A stretch of DNA of 64,000 bases from Bicyclus anynana (GCF_947172395.1 NC_069086.1:18365572-18429571), one strand, 5' to 3'. Positions 22,189-34,799 are shown, numbered from the stretch's first letter. Notes: generated by a model from the letters alone, not told the origin. Numbers and translations: made by a program.

Positions 22189-25100
22189 ATGAAGGTGAAA
22201 GTGTTAACAATTTTGTTATATTTAATTTGTTTTTTAAACTTAACGGAATGTATAACTTCCCGTGAATATGGCGGAAGCGTAAATTCAAAAAAGGAACAGC
22301 TGAAAGTTTCCAGGAGCTACAAAACGCGTGGAGAAGTGATGGACAATTTGTTTATAGTTTTTGATCCGTCCTTTTTGTCGTACGTGTGGCCCAAAATAAA
22401 GAACGGTGTGCATTTAAATATTGGAGATTTTTGTTGGGAGGATGTTAGTGTGCTTTTGAGGGATTTAGCAGGGGGGCGTGCTTGGGCGTACAGAGGTAAG
22501 TTATAGATAAAATTTAAACATTTTATAATCAATTTACAAGTTATATATTTTCTATTTATAGAAAAAGAAAGGATTTTTGAAACATACGTAGAACAACTTA
22601 ATATAAAAGTTTCATCACATTCGGATTAATTATCTTGAATTACATAGACAACAAAAAGGTTGATACAGAGGTAGCTCTGTAAATACAAAAAAAAAATATT
22701 TTATGGCTAAATGGTCCGGGTTTAGATTCGATAAGTTCATCTTCAGGTTCTGTCAAACACAGATCCGTAAATAAAAAAAAAACAATTATATCCTTTATAG
22801 TAAAAGGAATAATCTCTCTCTAATAGATAAGTAGATACTATTTATACCAATATTTTAAAGAGGAAAGATTTGATTGTAAGTTCGTTTGTTTGTTTGCATT
22901 GAATAGGCTCTGAAACTACTGAACAAAAAATATAAATATAAATATAATGTAAAATTCTTTCACTGTTGAGAAGCTTTATGCTATATTTTATTCCCGTATT
23001 CCTACGGGAACGGAAACTACGCGGGTGAAACCTCGAAGCGTCTGTTAATATTCTATAATATTTCCGTGGGTATTTCACAAAGAAATGTAATTAATAAATG
23101 GTCAACATTCACAAACTTTTCAAAATGTTTTGTATTTGAAGATGCAGTAAGAAGTCAATACAATTTAAATGTTACGGAATTGGAATTGGACCCTTGATGT
23201 GTAGCGTCTAAGGGGGTTACGGTTACACCAGTTTTATTTTAAACATTTATCCTTTATATAATGAATGATTTATTTATTTTGCTATCATCCGCGAAAAGTG
23301 AACCCATGCGACAACGTTACCCAGGTCCGACAAAATACTCTCTACGTACGTTTCACCCCGAAACCGGAGCATCCTCAGGAGATGTTGACTCTACAACGTG
23401 CAATTGCAAAAATTCTATCCAATATTTATCCCTTAATCGAAAGTCATGTCTACTAATCCAATGGGAAAAAATAAAGAAATACGAAAAAAATATAAGGTTA
23501 ACCGATTGCAGGCCTTTTGAAAAATCGGGGAAATACTTTTTATATAAATTTGTATAAAATTACATTTAATTTATAGCAAAAATCCGGTTCGGTGTGTAAT
23601 TTGTGACCATAATCAATTACGATTATAGCAACGTATAATCTCACGCACATCGCATTGAAAAGCAAGAGTTTACGAGTTGCTGTTGCACGCAATTAGTGCA
23701 AACGCAGTTGTCTGTCACCGACTCATCCATTATTTATTTATGGATCAATGTACACATATTAGCATTTGCTACTAGAACTATAAAGACTACTTTTCATTGT
23801 CACAATTGGTGACAGAATATGTCGGAAAAAAACTATAATTCATATTTAATTAAGCCTCTAATTGACAGAGTTAAACGATCGAGTTAATTCAATAATTTAT
23901 AGTGGCACTTTTTTACGCTTTGTATTGGACGCACCTACATAATTTAAGACATATAATTATTACAGGATTGTTTAATGAATTGAATGAATGTTTATTATTA
24001 TGATAGGTAATTGTTTTTATCTATGTAGGTATTTTGTAGCATCCGCCTTTCTCCTAATTTATTTATCAAGATTTAGTTACCTACATTACAAGTCAACTTA
24101 TCTAAGCTTTTACTATATACCGTGATCACGAAAACCACGAAGATCCTGGGTTCGGGTCCTGGGTGCTATACCCACTAGTTTCCTCCTATGTAAAAGTATG
24201 TTTACTCATCTCATTTTACAGCTGCAGATGCCTCAGGCCGGTACCAGTCCGGTCTGTTTGAAGGGAAGAGGTTCTGGCTTGGCTCCAAACAACAGTGCCT
24301 TAAGTTAGTAAGTATTAATTAAAGCTCATAATCATATTCATCAACATCATCATCAGCCGATGGACGTTTACTGATGGACATAGGCATTCTGTAAGAAACT
24401 TCAAATACCACGGTCTCGAGCCGCTGGCACGCAGCGGCATCTCGTAATCCGCTTCATGACATCGACTCACCTAGTGGAATGTTGAGCAGACTGTTTTCCG
24501 GTGTGGGGTTGCAACTCCTACTTCTGTCTGGGGTTCCTTTATAAGCAAATAGCGGACGCCCGCGACTTCGTCCGCCATTAGATCTCTTGCAAAATCCGTT
24601 CTTACGTCTACTAATTACTATTTATCCGATGTCTACTACCTAACTGTAAATTGCCCTGCCCAATTTTATCTTTGTACGTCAAGACTTCTCAAGATTTTGT
24701 GATGTATTTGTTGTCGTTCTATATTATTTGCCATTAACGGGTCGCGGGGACAGGGGGAATCGTTGGGATCTAGGATGACAAGGATCACGAATAAATATAT
24801 TTTTGGCAGTCAATAAGGCGGCGAAAACTCGCGAAGAGCAAGTAACGGGCTCGCCCTCCCACGACTCGGTCCATGAGACCGTGTGGTCGATGGGGCCATT
24901 GAAATTGGTAGGTTTTGCAGATATGTTACATAGGCAACTCTTCAAAAATGTTTTGCAGGACAAGAGCCACGTGTTGACGGAAAGCAACGACACGTGGGGC
25001 GAGTTCTACAGCGGAGACTACCTCAACACCTTGCTCAGCAGGGAGAAGGAGTTCGGTGGAAGTAAGGACTTTATATCACACTATCACCTCTTAGCGCCTC

Positions 25101-28100
25101 AATTGTTAATTAAATGAACTACAGAATTTCATGTGATGCGGGCAAACCCGATGACACAAGTATGGTTTATTTTTGGTAGCCATTCATAGTGAAATTGTGA
25201 TAGGACTTTTATTGTATTGGAAGACATCTTATTGTATAAATTTTAAAATTGATATTGCTATATTATAATAATAAGCCGTCTCATCCAATTCGTGGAAATG
25301 TAATGAGCAAACTATGATGATGACACCTACTTCATTAATTAAGCAACGCAATCCTACAGTAGGTATGTGTTACTTTATAAGTCTGAGAATAAGCACTAAA
25401 GGTTTTGTCTATGCCAGCGACTGCATTTTGTTATGAAAAAAAAACCTTCTGATTAGGAGTAGTTAACTACGAATGGAATATAGGTTTTTCTTTCGGACCT
25501 GAAAACCGAGACAAAATATAACAAGTTTAATGAGCTATATAATCGTTGCAGATATAGATGAATGGCATGCTCTAGTAGAGCGCGACGAGCTGATGAGGCG
25601 CGTGGTGCAGGAGGACAACGAAGCGCCCATGCCGCTGGCGTACACCGCTCTACAGATCATGCTCAACATCACCAAGTTTACTATGCCGAAGGTAAGCCAC
25701 TGGTTATAACCTACAACAGTTAAACAAGAAGTTGAGGTGCATCTAAAATAACGTTTGTTACTGGAGCATTGTTTTTAGGGTTCCCAACGTACGTACGTTT
25801 AAAAACGGAATCCTTAAAAGATCACTCACGTCTATCACAGTAAATTTTTTGAGTATCATTTTGGTCATTGGTTCTCTAAACTAGTATAATGAAGAGGAAA
25901 GATTTGATTTTTTTTCCTTACGTTCCGAAACTCCTGGACACCAGTGGAAAGCTAATTTATCAGTGAAACAAAGATGTTCCACTAGCTGTCAATAAAGTTC
26001 TTACTTCTTCAACATTTCTGGTTCTGTTCAAATTAAATTTGTTTCTCCTCTTACAGTCCTACGATATCACGCTAGGGCTGTGTCTACCACGTACATGTTC
26101 TGCCGAGGAGGTCGTATCTATTATCAACTTCTCCATAATGCTCAACGACCACTTGAAGACAAACAAAACTGTATCTAGATCCGTTAGAATAACCTCTCTC
26201 AGATACATTGAAAATTTTTACGACATCAAAACTGATATAGCAGCTGTAATGCTTATATTAGTCACTGCTTGTCTTGTTGTACTAGCTATCATTGCCACAA
26301 TTGTTGACTTCGATTGGATTAAATTCAAACCGTACAGCAAAACGTCGAGTTTCGACCTACAGCAATACAGCCATGAAGACAAGAGATATGCAGAAGAAAA
26401 GAAAATTAATGTTTGTAAAAAGGAACAAGTGTCGAGCTATGATTTGCAGCAGTACAATCAGGATATTGAGAAAAGGTATTTATTTATTTGTTTACTTCAC
26501 TATATCATGATACTCACAGTATTGTAAAAGCTTTTGAAAGTGCTCTAGTATCTGAGTGGAAGTGAGTATCTGTGTAGTAGACTTGCAGTGAGGAGTACCT
26601 ACTGGTTAAAGCGGATAGCAGCAAAATTTTTAAATAACCGTCATCCTTCGTAACTTGAGTTTCTTTAGGCAAATAACAAAATTTAGGTACAATAATACAT
26701 CTTCATTTGATTAACAGACTGTTTAGAAATCTGACTTGCAATTTAACCACTTTTATATTTCGTCTATGATCTCGGTATATTCCTGTCGAAAACGTTACGT
26801 TCGTAGCGTTTCTAATGTGCTAACATTGTCATCAGGTATGCCGATGAAAAGATAGCCAACGTCCACAGGAAAGAGCACAAATTGGTAGAAGGAGAGGCGT
26901 TGTCCTTAAAGAGTTACAGTGAACTAAAGAAAGCTATGAGAGAAAAGGCTCTGCCTCCGTCGATTACGCTAGACGTAGTGACTCCGGAAGGGAACACCAG
27001 CTGTTACAGATGCGGCAAGTATAAGAAGCAGTGCGCGAGCTCTTCACAAGTGGAGAGCGTTCCGTGTCCGAGGTTGAAGTACAACTCGTGCGCGAGTCTC
27101 ACCACTGAGTACAAAAGGAAGAACAGCGTGTACAAGAGTCTATTGCTGAGTTTCTCACTGAAGCACAGTTGGATGAGAATATTTAACACGAGCATGGCGA
27201 ACAAGGACCTCGCTATGATACACGTTTTGAGAATAATTGCTGTCTTGTGGATCATTTTCGTGCACGTCGCTGTAACCGTGGATTATATTTCAGGTATTTA
27301 ATTAATAAGGTATTTCCGAAATTCCTACTCACGAAACACTATAATAATTATCAATAAATCATCCTAAAAATACATACATATCGTCATGCCTTATTCCCGT
27401 GGGGATAGGCACGTTCTTTCACTTCCAAGTTTATACAGTACACTTGGGACTTATTGAGAATTTCCGCGATTTGGCCCAAGAACGTTTGATTTGGTCTTCC
27501 GTTTCTAACTTCGATTCATCAACTATGCTGTTCACTTGCCTTATAATTCCCTTCCATGCTCAAAAATTTTTGTATAACAATTTACGGATTCCAATGTAAT
27601 TAGGACTATGTCACTAAATGTTATGTTCCAGAAAATGGCGCTGATGTAGACGACCATAATAATGCGTTTTACATATTGGCTACTGGAACTTTGGCTTATG
27701 ACACTCTTTTCTTTGTCAGGTAAATATGTTTATTCGTACATGATTTTTTCCATTCCCCATTTTGTCCTATAAGCTAATTGTTATAGTAAGGTAAACTCGA
27801 TGCCTCCTCAGTTCTTTAATTACTTATTTTTTTAATCGGCTTAGTTACGTGAAGGAAAACTGTTTCCCTCAGCCCGTAATTTTCAAATAGTTTATATTTG
27901 TTTAGCTGTCGTGATGTTGGTTATGAAGATGTCCACAGTGTTTCCTTTGCCCACAGTGGCGTGTTTAGCGCGCAGCACTTCTTCTACCTGAAGAGTCGCT
28001 ACTCCGTGGAGGAGCTGGTCAACATGGGCGGTTTCTGCGGACAAGCGTTGCAGCTCATCTGCTTTATTACTAACAGAGCTATCCGGTGAGGTGTCTTCTT

Positions 28101-31100
28101 TAAAGTTTTTATGTTATAATCTTTGTTTTTTCTAATTTCAATTATTGTTTAGTTTTTGTATAGCAGATATATTATCTTCAAAGAAAATTACTATATCTGC
28201 TGTTTAACATTAAAGCAAAAGAAAATAGAAGACACTTAAATTGCAAAAGCAAATTCCCAAAATGCAAAATTTGGTAAGTTGTTTGTCAAATCGTGATTAA
28301 AATTAAGACTTTTTATATTTATTATAAAATCGTCGATATATACCTATTTTTATTTTCTTTTCAACTAAGCGGAAAATCTGCTTACGACATTAATGCGAGG
28401 CGAGGCGAGTATAAAACTCGAAAATGCCTCTCATAGTTAAGTCTAGCTCCTTAACCTTGAGCACTGTTCACTGTCTGTCACGGATATAATTTCGTGAATT
28501 CTCCTGAAATTCCTCTCCTGAACTTGCAAATAAAGGTAAAAGACTTCCATAGATTGCTCCCACCATACATGTACACCATCTTCCTGACGGCGGTGCTGTC
28601 GCGAGTGTCGCGCGATACGGCGGTGCTGCTGCTGCCCGAGCGCGACTACGACTCCTGCGACACTCACTGGTGGCGCAACCTGCTCTACATCTCCAACCTC
28701 TATCCACTGGAGGAACAGGTACAAGTTGACATTTTTGTACCTTCACATTCTACCAGCAATTTTATGACATATATTATTAATAGTGCTAATATCGACAGAC
28801 ATTAAGTCTGTCTTCACACTTTTTTTCTTCTGTGGAATGCATTATTTTATGGAAAGGAGGGATGAGATTCAAGTTGGGAGTGCTTACTTAAGATTTCGTC
28901 ATACAGTGGATGAAACGAGATGGCGACGCGACACGTAGACGTAGGTGTAGGTCGAGTCACTAGTTAATATGGAACTCGTTCGACGAGTTCTCATTCCTTC
29001 TTCTTCGTCATTCACTGCGTAGTGGGAAATATTTAGAAATTGCCTATAGTCTTTTTATGAAGGTACTGAAGTCGTAGGTACGTGGCAAGAAATACGGACG
29101 TCGAAAGGATTAGAGATCGAAAAATACTGCTGTTGTACAACTTTTCCCAAAAATTTGCGACATGAGACTTTACATATAGGACGTGATGGTAGCCAGGTAC
29201 CTCTCCAAATAATTTCTGGCAAGCAAATTCTACTTGGTCCGACATATAGTAGTATTGCATATGTCCAGTGCATGCAAGTGTCGTGGTACCTGTCGGCCGA
29301 GACGCAGCTGCACGCGCTGGGCGCGCTGCTGTGCATGTTGCTGGCGACGGGGAACCGCAAGGCGGCCGCCTTCATCGCCGCCGCGCTGCTCTTCGGCGCC
29401 ACGGGCTTCGACCTCACCACTGCCTACACGGATTTTAAGCTGCGGTGAGTTAGATAATCGAGATAATATTTATTATATTACTTGATCTATAGGTAGGCGC
29501 ATATTACCTTTTGCCCCGTCTGTCGAGTCTGTTCTAAAAACTCTAAAACTGAACGGATTATCGTTATTACAGTTTTCAGCACCAGTAGAAATACCTATAT
29601 CCACGAGTATTCGTGGCATGATATATGGTAGGACGAGTAACGTGACCACACAACACAACTTACCTGCTTACTATCCTCGCTACTTTCCACGCAACTCGGG
29701 CAGTGTCCGTTGGTTAAAAACGAAATTTGTTGGAGGTGCCGTAAAAAGTGAAGCTTTGAAGATTTTTTATAGAAAACTAATCTCTGAAATTTTATAAAAT
29801 GATTTTAGAGATAGAGGGTCGGGACTCGGTAGGGCTGATTTTTCGTCCTCGCTATATTTTGTTTGCGGGGTATCGTAACTGTGGGAAACGAGGGAGGCAA
29901 CAATTTGTTAATTAATAAATGAATAAAACGCCTCCCGCCTGTTCCTCTCTCGCTCCCGTCTATTGTCGTATCCCGCACCCCTGTACCGCGCAGTCAAGGA
30001 CTTGGTAATATCCATGCTAGTATTTTAAATACGGTAGTAAGTCTGTCTATCTGTTACCTTTTCGCGGCTAAGCCATTGAACCTCGGAGCAAACCATAGTC
30101 TACTTTTTATCTTGGGAAGTTATCCACGATTTTTCGGGAACTGTAAACAACCGATTTTTATGTGAACGGAGTCGCTACATTCCTATGAACAATGTTACAT
30201 TTGTTCCAGCGCATCAAACGCCTTCGCCTTGTACGCCATAGTCATTAACCGGCCGTGGAGCCGCGTGGCGCCGTACTTTGTGGGAGTGCTGTCGGGTTGG
30301 TTGGTGTACGTCATGGACGGAGAGTGTGCCGTCTCTAAGGTTCGTTGGTTTATTTCCTTGTGTTATATTATTTATTCCCTTAAAGCAAACTTGGTTGCAA
30401 TCAAATTAGTTGGGGGGCCTAATATGAAGGGTAAAGGTTTCTTAAAAAATAAAGATGTTTAAAGAACCTATATGATATACAAAGGTTTTTCAAACTAAAG
30501 GACATTGTGGACAACATTTTATTAATTTTAGCTTTCATACGTAACCCTGCAGTAACACCCTTGCAGTCTTGGGGCCCAGTATCATTGATACTGCGGGTAC
30601 CTACGCACCTGGTTACAATGCTCTTGGATTATAAGGATAATAATAAATATCTACCTACCCAAATTACAATAAATGTATTACCTAAAGTACAGTAAATGTA
30701 GTACATTTGTGCCGCTGTGGTGGCGACTAGCCACGACCAAAGCATACTACCAGGGCACGCTTTAGTCAATTCAGAATATATAGGTACAGCTGGGAACTAA
30801 ATACTCATTTTAACCAAAGCAGAAACTTGACACTAATTTCGGCGGACCTCTTCAACAACTACTGCCGCAAAATTGTTGTGGTTTCTTCTATAGCCCAGAA
30901 CTGAGTTTCGGTTTCAAGAGCATTCCCAGCTGTGCCAGAGATGTGTATATTTTAGACAAGCGCGTGGTGCTTCTGGTCGGCGACGGCGAGCACGTGGCTG
31001 GCGTCGCTCGTGCTGCCGTGGGTGCAGTGCCGCTGGGTGGCGGGCTGGCTGCACCTCACGTGGCCCGTGGCGCTGCTGTGGCCCACCCTGCTCTGCGCCA

Positions 31101-33532
31101 CCAGGTTCTGCAGTGAGTACTCCTATACCGGCCACAGATGTAAGCGTAGGCGTAGATAGATATATTCGTACTTGTCGATATAAACGGCCTGTACCATGTA
31201 GCTATGTGGCAAGTCGATTCTCTTTCTGCAAACGCTAACAAAACAAAAAAATGTATAGGAATGACAGATCCGATCGTTAACGTTGACCTGTCGATAACGA
31301 ATGTCATTTCCTGATGTCTACAGGCCCATAGTTCTATCTTTCGCATCCCTGCTGATTGCTTGGATCCACCGACGAGGCACGATTAACGACAAGATATACT
31401 CGTAGTATCTACGTCAAAGGACAACATAATATATACCTCAGTGAACGTAACGCTTTACGTACGTATAGGTTCGAGATAGAATCCGTTTGGGTTAGTCAAA
31501 CAAGAAAAAGGTTTAACTGCGACATTGCGATAACTTTTTTTAATTCCTCCGAGGATGTATACCAACAGTAAATAAACTATTGTCTTTTTTAATCACCGAG
31601 GAATTTTTTCATCATTATTATCAACCCATATTTGGCTCACTACTGTGCTCGAGTCTTCTCTCAGAATGAGAGGGGTTAGGCCAATAGTCCACCACGCAGG
31701 CCCAGGTCTGATTGGCAGACTTCACACACGCAGAGAACTAAGAAAATTCTCAGGTATGCAGGTTTCCTCATGATGTTTTTCCTTCACCATTTGAGGATGT
31801 GATATTTAATTTCTTAAAATGCACACAACTGAGGTGCATTACCCGGACCGGGGACTAACTCACACCCTCCGGAATCGGAGGCAGAGGTCCACATATCCAC
31901 TGGGCTATCAAACAAACAAACAAAGCCTTTATTACTTCTTAACAATAAATTACATAGTTATTTTAAGTTTATTTATCCTATACTATTTGTGTTAGATGGT
32001 TAGTTTATTAATATTTAACAAAATTGTGTGTATATTTTTTTACAATTGTTTGTTCTTAAATAAGTGTTAGAAGGTTAAAATTGTTACGTATGTTAGTATA
32101 GTACTTAATAATTATGTTAAGAATTCCTCAATGAGTATAGGCCTCAGACCAATTATAGAAGGACCTGTATCGCACTCATAGTCCAGAACAAAATTGTCTG
32201 TCATTTTCTGAGCAAAACGAGCTTAGATTTGGTATATATCTTATACTAAACTAGAAGTTTTTGCCCGTTTTTTACACAATTCAATTACACAGAAAGGTAT
32301 TTTTACGGAGCTCTTTAACCGACGAACACGATTACAACTATTTAACATCGTTTTTATAGAGACAGTTTTTATAATCGCATTAGATCGTTGATCATATACT
32401 TTGACAGAAAAGTAACGTCTAGCGAGGCAGGTCCTAAACAAAAATTGGTCTGAGGTATAGGCCTACTCCAGGCTCCAGGCTATCACGCCTTATTTTTATG
32501 TTATGCCAGGTAAAACCCGTCCCATACTGAGCAGCGCTTGTGTGGTGGGAGTGAGCCGGCTGTGCTACACCATGTTCCTGCTGCACGGGCTCATAGCGCG
32601 CTACCTGCTGCTGTCAGCGGACGCGGCTCTCTGCTCGCACTTCTATTGCATTGTTAGTATGGATATTCTATTTTCGGAAGACGTTTGACCTTCTATGTAA
32701 AGTCTTCGTGTCGTGAAACTATCTTAACCACGCCAAGTGATAACGAGATAAGTTTTACTACATTCCCTTCGCATCGAAACGAAACAGGTAAGTTGATAAA
32801 ATTAGACCCTGTGCGCTTCATAAGTGCACAGGATTTTTCATATCGGTTTAATAGTTTCAGAGCTTATTCAATGCAAACAAACAAAAACTTTCTCTGTTTT
32901 ATAGGAGTATAAACTATACTTTTGAAACGTCAGTTTATTTTATGACAATAGTGATAAGTAAAATCAGTAAAGCCACCAGCGTGATGGAGTATTGGCCTAA
33001 CCCCGCTAATTCTGAAAGGATACTCCTGCTCAGCAGTGAGCCGAATATGGGTTGTTAACGATGAAGTAAAGTAGATTACATTAAAATATATAAGTTACGA
33101 GAGTTTCTGAGAAAGTATAGCTTTTCAACGTCGTCTTTATATTTATATATATTGGAGTATTTTCGAGAGTGGATGTTCTTGTTAAGGACTCCAGCCTCTG
33201 TAGCCAAGTAGCACATCGATTCTCTTTCTACGATCGCAAACGCTTCGAAAACTAGAAAAATGTATGGGAATGACATTTGCTATCGACAGCTCACGTAATC
33301 AAGATCTGTCATTCCCATACATTTTTCTAGTTTTCGAAGCGTTAGCGAGCGTAGAAAGAGAATCGACGTGCCACGTGGCTATAGGGGCTGTTAAGCTGTA
33401 GTTTTGTTCCAGTTGTGTTATTTCGCGGGCTGCACGCTGGTGACGCTCGCAGCGGCGCTGTGCCTGTCGCTGCTGCTGGAGATGCCCAGCTGCTGCCTTC
33501 TCAGGAGAGTCTCCGACTACACCTACCGGTGA
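22189..33532 (+). CDS. NRF-6-like gene 1: NRF-domain / acyltransferase-3 membrane protein, 14 exons
   Basis: Exons: 22189-22495, 24222-24311, 24810-25061, 25552-25691, 26057-26475, 26836-27293, 27632-27719, 27957-28085, 28553-28718, 29269-29444, 30210-30339, 30956-31112, 32510-32652 and 33413-33532 (stop TGA); about 924 aa. A signal peptide (about 1-21) leads into a Cys-containing extracellular NRF domain ending in LGLCLPRTCS (about 269-278). TM1 is at about 324-346, followed by a long loop and the multi-pass acyltransferase-3 part with LRIIAVLWIIFVH, RAIRLLPPYM, WWRNLLYISNLYP and SWYLSAETQL. C. elegans NRF-6 relatives act in lipid transport and drug uptake; the substrate here is unknown. The exon 2 donor is ambiguous (24307 or 24311; only 24311 keeps frame). 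A family CxxGxGG motif and the H-P pair near the end are lost. Gene 2 is the tail-to-tail paralogue. Confidence 0.87.
24345..24530 (-). repeat. RTE LINE 3'-end fragment, minus orientation
   Basis: Reads CATCATCATCAGCCGATGGA, then 'CTGATGGACATAGGCATTCT', 'ACCTAGTGGAATGTTGAGCA' and 'TTTCCGGTGTGGGGTTGCAA', the reverse complement of the RTE tail pattern. In intron 2 of NRF-6-like gene 1. A short piece of the SINE-like repeat (GCGGACGCCCGCGACTTCGT) follows at 24548-24620. Confidence 0.65.
31190..31330. repeat. Hairpin MITE family M2, rearranged copy
   Basis: Shares ATGTGGCAAGTCGATTCTCT, AAAAAATGTATAGGAATGAC and 'TCGATAACGAATGTCATT' with the family best seen at 33192-33390, but the right arm is truncated. 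In intron 12 of gene 1. Confidence 0.6.
31610..31910 (-). repeat. tRNA-derived SINE (family S1), near full length
   Basis: About 300 bp. The plus strand begins with the CATCATTATTATCAACCCAT 3' tail and ends with GGAGGCAGAGGTCC and TCCACTGGGCTATC, the reverse complement of the A-box head. The body includes CTCTCAGAATGAGAGGGGTT and CTTCACACACGCAGAGAA. In intron 12 of gene 1. Confidence 0.8.
32142..32455. mobile_element. TIR element (314 bp) with TATAGG target duplication
   Basis: The ends CCTCAGACCAATT..GGACCTG and CAGGTCC..AATTGGTCTGAGG are inverted repeats. TATAGG is present directly on both sides (32136-32141 and 32456-32461), consistent with a 6-bp target-site duplication. The interior is non-coding. 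A partial relative lies at 10150-10372. In intron 12 of gene 1, ending about 50 bp before exon 13. Confidence 0.85.
33192..33390. mobile_element. Hairpin MITE family M2, most intact copy
   Basis: About 199 bp, almost a perfect palindrome. GATTCTCTTTCTACGATCGC..ACGCTTCGAAAACTAGAAAA and ATGTATGGGAATGACA on the left are mirrored on the right, with ends near CAGCC.CT(G/A)TAGCCACGTGGC. It could form a very stable hairpin. It ends 22 bp before the last exon of gene 1. Other copies are at 31190, 48279 and 55768. Confidence 0.85.
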
Positions 33533-33535
33533 ACA

Positions 33536-34148
33536 GACTACCGGTGATCTTCGTTCCTACATACTTATTATAACAATACCATACCTAAGTTAATTTGTTG
33601 ATACACAGCTGAATCCTCGGCCGAGCGGTAGAGGGGTGCGGGGTGTGACGTCAGAGCGGGAGGAATTATAGCTTGGCAAATTTCGTTCTCGTAGACTACT
33701 AGTGCTCATCGTTCCTACGTACTTGTTATAACAATACCATACCTAAGTTAATTTGTTGTTGAACACACAGCTGAGTCCTCGGCCGAGCGGTAGAGGGGTG
33801 CGGGGTGTGACGTCAGAGCGGGAGGAATTATAGTTTGGCAAATTTCGTTCTCGTAGACTACCAGTGCTCATCGTTCCTACGTACTTGTTATAACAATACC
33901 ATACCTAAGTTAATTTGTTGTTGAACACACAGCTGAGTCCTCGGCCGAGCGGTAGAGGGGTGCGGGGTGTGACGTCAGAGCGGGAGGAATTATAGTTTGG
34001 CAAATTTCGTTCTCGTAGACTACCAGTGCTCATCGTTCCTACGTACTTGTTATAACAATACCATACCTAAGTTAATTTGTTGATACACAGCTGAGTCCTC
34101 GGCCGCGTGGTAGAGGGCTGCGGAGTGTGACATCAGAGCGGGAGGAAT
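33536..34148 (+). repeat. Tandem repeat of about 162-bp units directly after the gene 1 stop
   Basis: Four copies of a unit containing CATCGTTCCTACGTACTTGT, AATACCATACCTAAGTTAAT, CAGCTGAGTCCTCGGCCGAG and GTGACGTCAGAGCGGGAGGA. The motif GAxTCCTCGGCCG recurs at 33611, 33773, 33935 and 34093 (periods 162, 162, 158). Inner units are nearly identical, so expansion is recent. Each unit includes 'TTATAGTTTGGCAAATTTCGTT', which resembles the end of MITE family M1. The array starts 4 bp after the TGA and probably forms the 3' UTR. Confidence 0.9.
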
Positions 34149-34276
34149 TATAGTTTGGGAAATTCATTCGTAACACTCCCGGTGATCCGCGTGGGCCGGG
34201 AGGAGGGATACCCCGCGCAGTCCTTTCCTCCCGTCGCCCGCATATCATGGGAGTGTCATAAACGAACTTGCCATAG
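34149..34276. mobile_element. MITE family M1, copy 3, abutting the 162-bp tandem array
   Basis: The left end TATAGTTTGGGAAATTCATT..AACACTC is mirrored by GAGTGTCATAAACGAACTTG..CCATAGTA. It immediately follows the tandem array, whose units contain the same left end; the array likely arose from this insertion plus flanking gene sequence. Confidence 0.7.
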
Positions 34277-34532
34277 TAATTCCCACTTATTCCTTGACAG
34301 GCCTGAGTTTATAATGTCTCATATTCAAAGGGTGTTTGCAAAAATAATGTGTTACCCCGCACGCCTCTTACTCTCTGGTACTGCGCGATTGAGGACTTAT
34401 ATATGCGATTTTATTTTAACAAACTTACTATTAGTATTACCTACCTATTTAATCACTCCAGTATTTTAGAATATTAATTGTATCTATAAGGTTAAAATTA
34501 AACAAATTAAAAATTATAAAGTTTTTTTAATA

Positions 34533-34705
34533 GAATGGTGACCCTGCACTAGAAAGCGCAGTGTTTGTGACCCATCAGATGGACTGACGACATCAAGCGA
34601 GCCGCAGGTATTCCCTGGATGCAGGCGGCTAAGGATCGTATGTTTGGAAGTCCCTGCAAAAGGCCTATGTGGACAGTGGACGTCCATCGGCTGACGATGA
34701 TAATG
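34533..34705 (+). repeat. RTE LINE 3'-end fragment
   Basis: The order AGAATGGTGACCCTGCACTA, AGAAAGCGCAGTGTT, CATCAGATGGACTGACGACA, 'CAAGCGAGCCGCAGG', 'GTGGACGTCCATCGGCTGA' and a final GATGATAATGATGAT is the RTE C-terminus and 3' tail in decayed form. Confidence 0.7.
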
Positions 34706-34799
34706 ATGATAATTATTTTTTATTAAGAAATTGATGCTGGAATTTCTGTTAAGTTATTAACGTAACTAATTGTTTTCGTCTATTACTAAAAATTATATT

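Noticed and set aside
33536..34148. Regularly spaced repeats considered as a CRISPR array
   Set aside because: Whole 162-bp units are identical, with no unique spacers; this is eukaryotic tandem duplication.
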